From positions 1 through 17,013 of the forward strand of contig JBFKAV010000074.1 in assembly GCA_041621405.1 (NCBI GenBank): DNA of 17,013 nucleotides. Direction: 5' to 3'. Below are positions 15,451-17,013 of the stretch, one piece after another. Position numbers and translations under genes: made by a program. The DNA comes from JBFKAV01 sp041621405 (lineage in GTDB: Bacteria; Pseudomonadota; Alphaproteobacteria; Rhodobacterales; Rhodobacteraceae). The notes beneath the pieces are model-generated. The model was given only the letters and a program-made list of their open reading frames with translations. It was not told the origin of the DNA and did no database searches. How positions within the stretch are numbered: position 1 is the first letter of the stretch; each line of letters begins with the position of its first letter.

Positions 15451-17013
15451 CTAGTTCTCCCTGGCCAGAGACATCCGTGCCACGGTACTCTGTCCGTTCC
15501 GTTCCACTGCGAACACGGCGACCGGGCGATGCGCCCGCGCCAGTCGGTTGACCGCGAATTCCAGCGTCCGCGACGAGGTCAGTTCCTCGCCGGAGACGAG
15601 CTCCGACAGCACCACGTCGCCGACCTGGAGGCCGTGCTCCTCGGGCGAGGCGACGGCGGTGATCACGGTCTGCCAGGCGCCGTCGCCGGGCTCGGTCCGG
15701 AAGCTCACGCCGTTGGCGAGATCCACGCTGAGCCGGGTGCGGACGGCGAGCGTGACCTCCTCGAACTTGGCCTCGGGATCGGTCTTGATCCGGACCGAGG
15801 CGAAGTGGAAGAGATCGACGCCGAATTCGGCCGAATCCGCCAGCACCCGCTCGATCGCCGCCTGGTCGGAGACGAAGGTGTCGTTGATTGCGTAGATGGT
15901 GACGCCTTCGGCGATCCATCCATTCTCGTCGCGCCGGTTGGCGTCTTCGAGGACACGGGAAATCATCGGGAACGCGTCGGCGTCGCCGACGGTGGTGGTC
16001 TCGAAGGGCAGCTCGGCATCCCAACCGGCAAAGACGACCTGCCGCATCGCGACGCCGTCGTCGGTGAGCGCCCGCGCCTCGGCGACCATCGCGTCGGCCG
16101 CCGCGGTGGCGGGCGGCTCGGCGACCGGTTCCGGCTGCTCGGCCTCGGGCGCCTCGGCCATCGGCTCGGGCTCGGGGGCGGGCGCCGGCTCTGCCGCCGG
16201 TTCCGGCGCGGCGACGGGCGCCGGTGCGACGGGGGCGGCCTCGGGCGCCGCGGCAACTACCTCAGGCGCGGGGGCGGCAGGAGGCGTGGCCTCCGAGATG
16301 TTCGCGGCTTCGGGAGCGGCGGCCGGTTCGAGTGCGGCAGGAGGCGTCGACTCCGGCCTTGGTTCGGGATCGGACAACGGTTCGAGTGCCGCGGCGGTCT
16401 CGGGCTCGACAACGGCTCTGGGAGCGGGCGCTTCCACCTCGGGCAGCACCGCCGGAGCGGGCGCGACAGCCGGTTCCGGAGCGGGGGACGGTTCAGGCAG
16501 GGCTGCCGTCTCGGCAGCCGGCGCGGTGACGGCGGGCGCAGCCGGCGCCTCGGCCGCGGCAGGCGGCTCCTCGGGTTCGGCACCCTCGGGCAGGGCCGGG
16601 AGTGTCTCGGCGGCCGCGGCTGCGGCGCCCGGCTCCGGATTGGGTTCCGGCTCGGCTTCGGGTTCGGGCACAAGCGCGGGCACGGCCGTTGGCGCCGGCG
16701 CCTCGGCAGCGGTGACCTCGGCCTCGGGTTCGGCGATTTCCGGCACGGCGGACTCGGCGGCCACTTCCGGCGCGACGGGTTCGGGCGCCACCTCCGGCGC
16801 CACGGGCTCGGGCGCGCTGGCCGGGGGCGGGCTCGCCGCCTCTGGCGCGGAGGGCTCGGGCGCGGGTGCGGGGCCCTGGACGGTTGCGGCCTGGGGACCG
16901 GACGCCGCGGCTTCCGGCTCCGGGGTCGCGGGCTCCGGGGTCGCGGGCGCCGGGACCAGGGCGGCGGTTTCCTCCGCGGCCTCGGGTGCCGGCGCGGGCG
17001 GGCCGTCCAGCAA
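15451..17013 (-). CDS. Partial: large Pro/Ala/Glu-rich protein with PDZ-like C-terminal repeats
   Basis: The frame is open to the right edge, so the N-terminus is missing; the TTG at the edge should not be read as a start. Of the 520 visible residues, about 1-300 are Pro/Ala/Glu/Val low-complexity sequence, likely disordered. Residues ~309-520 are folded and seem to hold two degenerate PDZ-like units. One has GVTIYAINDTFVSDQAAIERVL. The other has GLQVGDVVLSELVSGEELTSSRTLEF followed by PVAVFAVERNGQ; the GDxx-turn plus 'V.R.G' pattern is typical of PDZ. It lies 111 bp upstream of the FHA gene on the same strand. From the FHA/PP2C context I infer that the missing N-terminus could be a Hanks-type Ser/Thr kinase, but nothing in the window shows it. 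Confidence 0.75.
   Translation of the reverse strand: MLDGPPAPAPEAAEETAALVPAPATPEPATPEPEAAASGPQAATVQGPAPAPEPSAPEAASPPPASAPEPVAPEVAPEPVAPEVAAESAVPEIAEPEAEVTAAEAPAPTAVPALVPEPEAEPEPNPEPGAAAAAAETLPALPEGAEPEEPPAAAEAPAAPAVTAPAAETAALPEPSPAPEPAVAPAPAVLPEVEAPAPRAVVEPETAAALEPLSDPEPRPESTPPAALEPAAAPEAANISEATPPAAPAPEVVAAAPEAAPVAPAPVAAPEPAAEPAPAPEPEPMAEAPEAEQPEPVAEPPATAAADAMVAEARALTDDGVAMRQVVFAGWDAELPFETTTVGDADAFPMISRVLEDANRRDENGWIAEGVTIYAINDTFVSDQAAIERVLADSAEFGVDLFHFASVRIKTDPEAKFEEVTLAVRTRLSVDLANGVSFRTEPGDGAWQTVITAVASPEEHGLQVGDVVLSELVSGEELTSSRTLEFAVNRLARAHRPVAVFAVERNGQSTVARMSLAREN

Overview
The window is very GC-rich, with strong G/C bias at third codon positions. It reads like an alphaproteobacterial chromosome, most probably a Rhodobacterales/Rhodobacteraceae member. 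That placement is inferred from protein style (MeaB, MatB and GlpK sequences, Ala/Pro/Glu-rich linkers), not from a marker gene. Genes are tightly packed, with 1-4 nt junctions. I see no rRNA, tRNA, CRISPR array, insertion sequence or phage gene.

Layout. (a) 1-1187: a MeaB/ArgK-type GTPase chaperone of a cobalamin-dependent acyl-CoA mutase; its true N-terminus is puzzling. (b) 1188-1557: a gene-free regulatory stretch. (c) 1558-7222, plus strand: a small unknown protein, a dynamin-like GTPase, a second GTPase with a very long acidic repeat tail, and a Roadblock/LC7 protein. (d) 7370-9525, minus strand: a small helical protein, a two-helix membrane protein and glycerol kinase, in one tightly coupled operon. 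(e) 9659-11173, plus strand: a MatB-type malonyl/methylmalonyl-CoA synthetase. (f) 17013 down to 11183, minus strand: the 3' part of a large Pro/Ala/Glu-rich protein with PDZ-like C-terminal repeats, then an FHA protein, a PP2C phosphatase, a third GTPase and an unknown protein.

How it may fit together. Blocks (c) and (f) look like two halves of one system. Together they hold three non-translational P-loop GTPases, a Roadblock protein (a fold that often regulates small GTPases), a phosphothreonine-reading FHA domain and a PP2C phosphatase. The GTPase of block (f) and the second GTPase of block (c) are recognisable paralogues: the spacing of their G3 motif, a Trp signature and their G4 motif is identical. 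I infer a Ser/Thr-phosphorylation-controlled, dynamin-like GTPase machine. The kinase may be the N-terminal part of the protein cut by the right edge. GlpK and MatB sit between the halves and have no evident role in this system.

What I cannot see: the identity of the kinase, the function of the two unknown proteins (1558-2040 and 11183-12007), and whether the two halves are always neighbours in other genomes.
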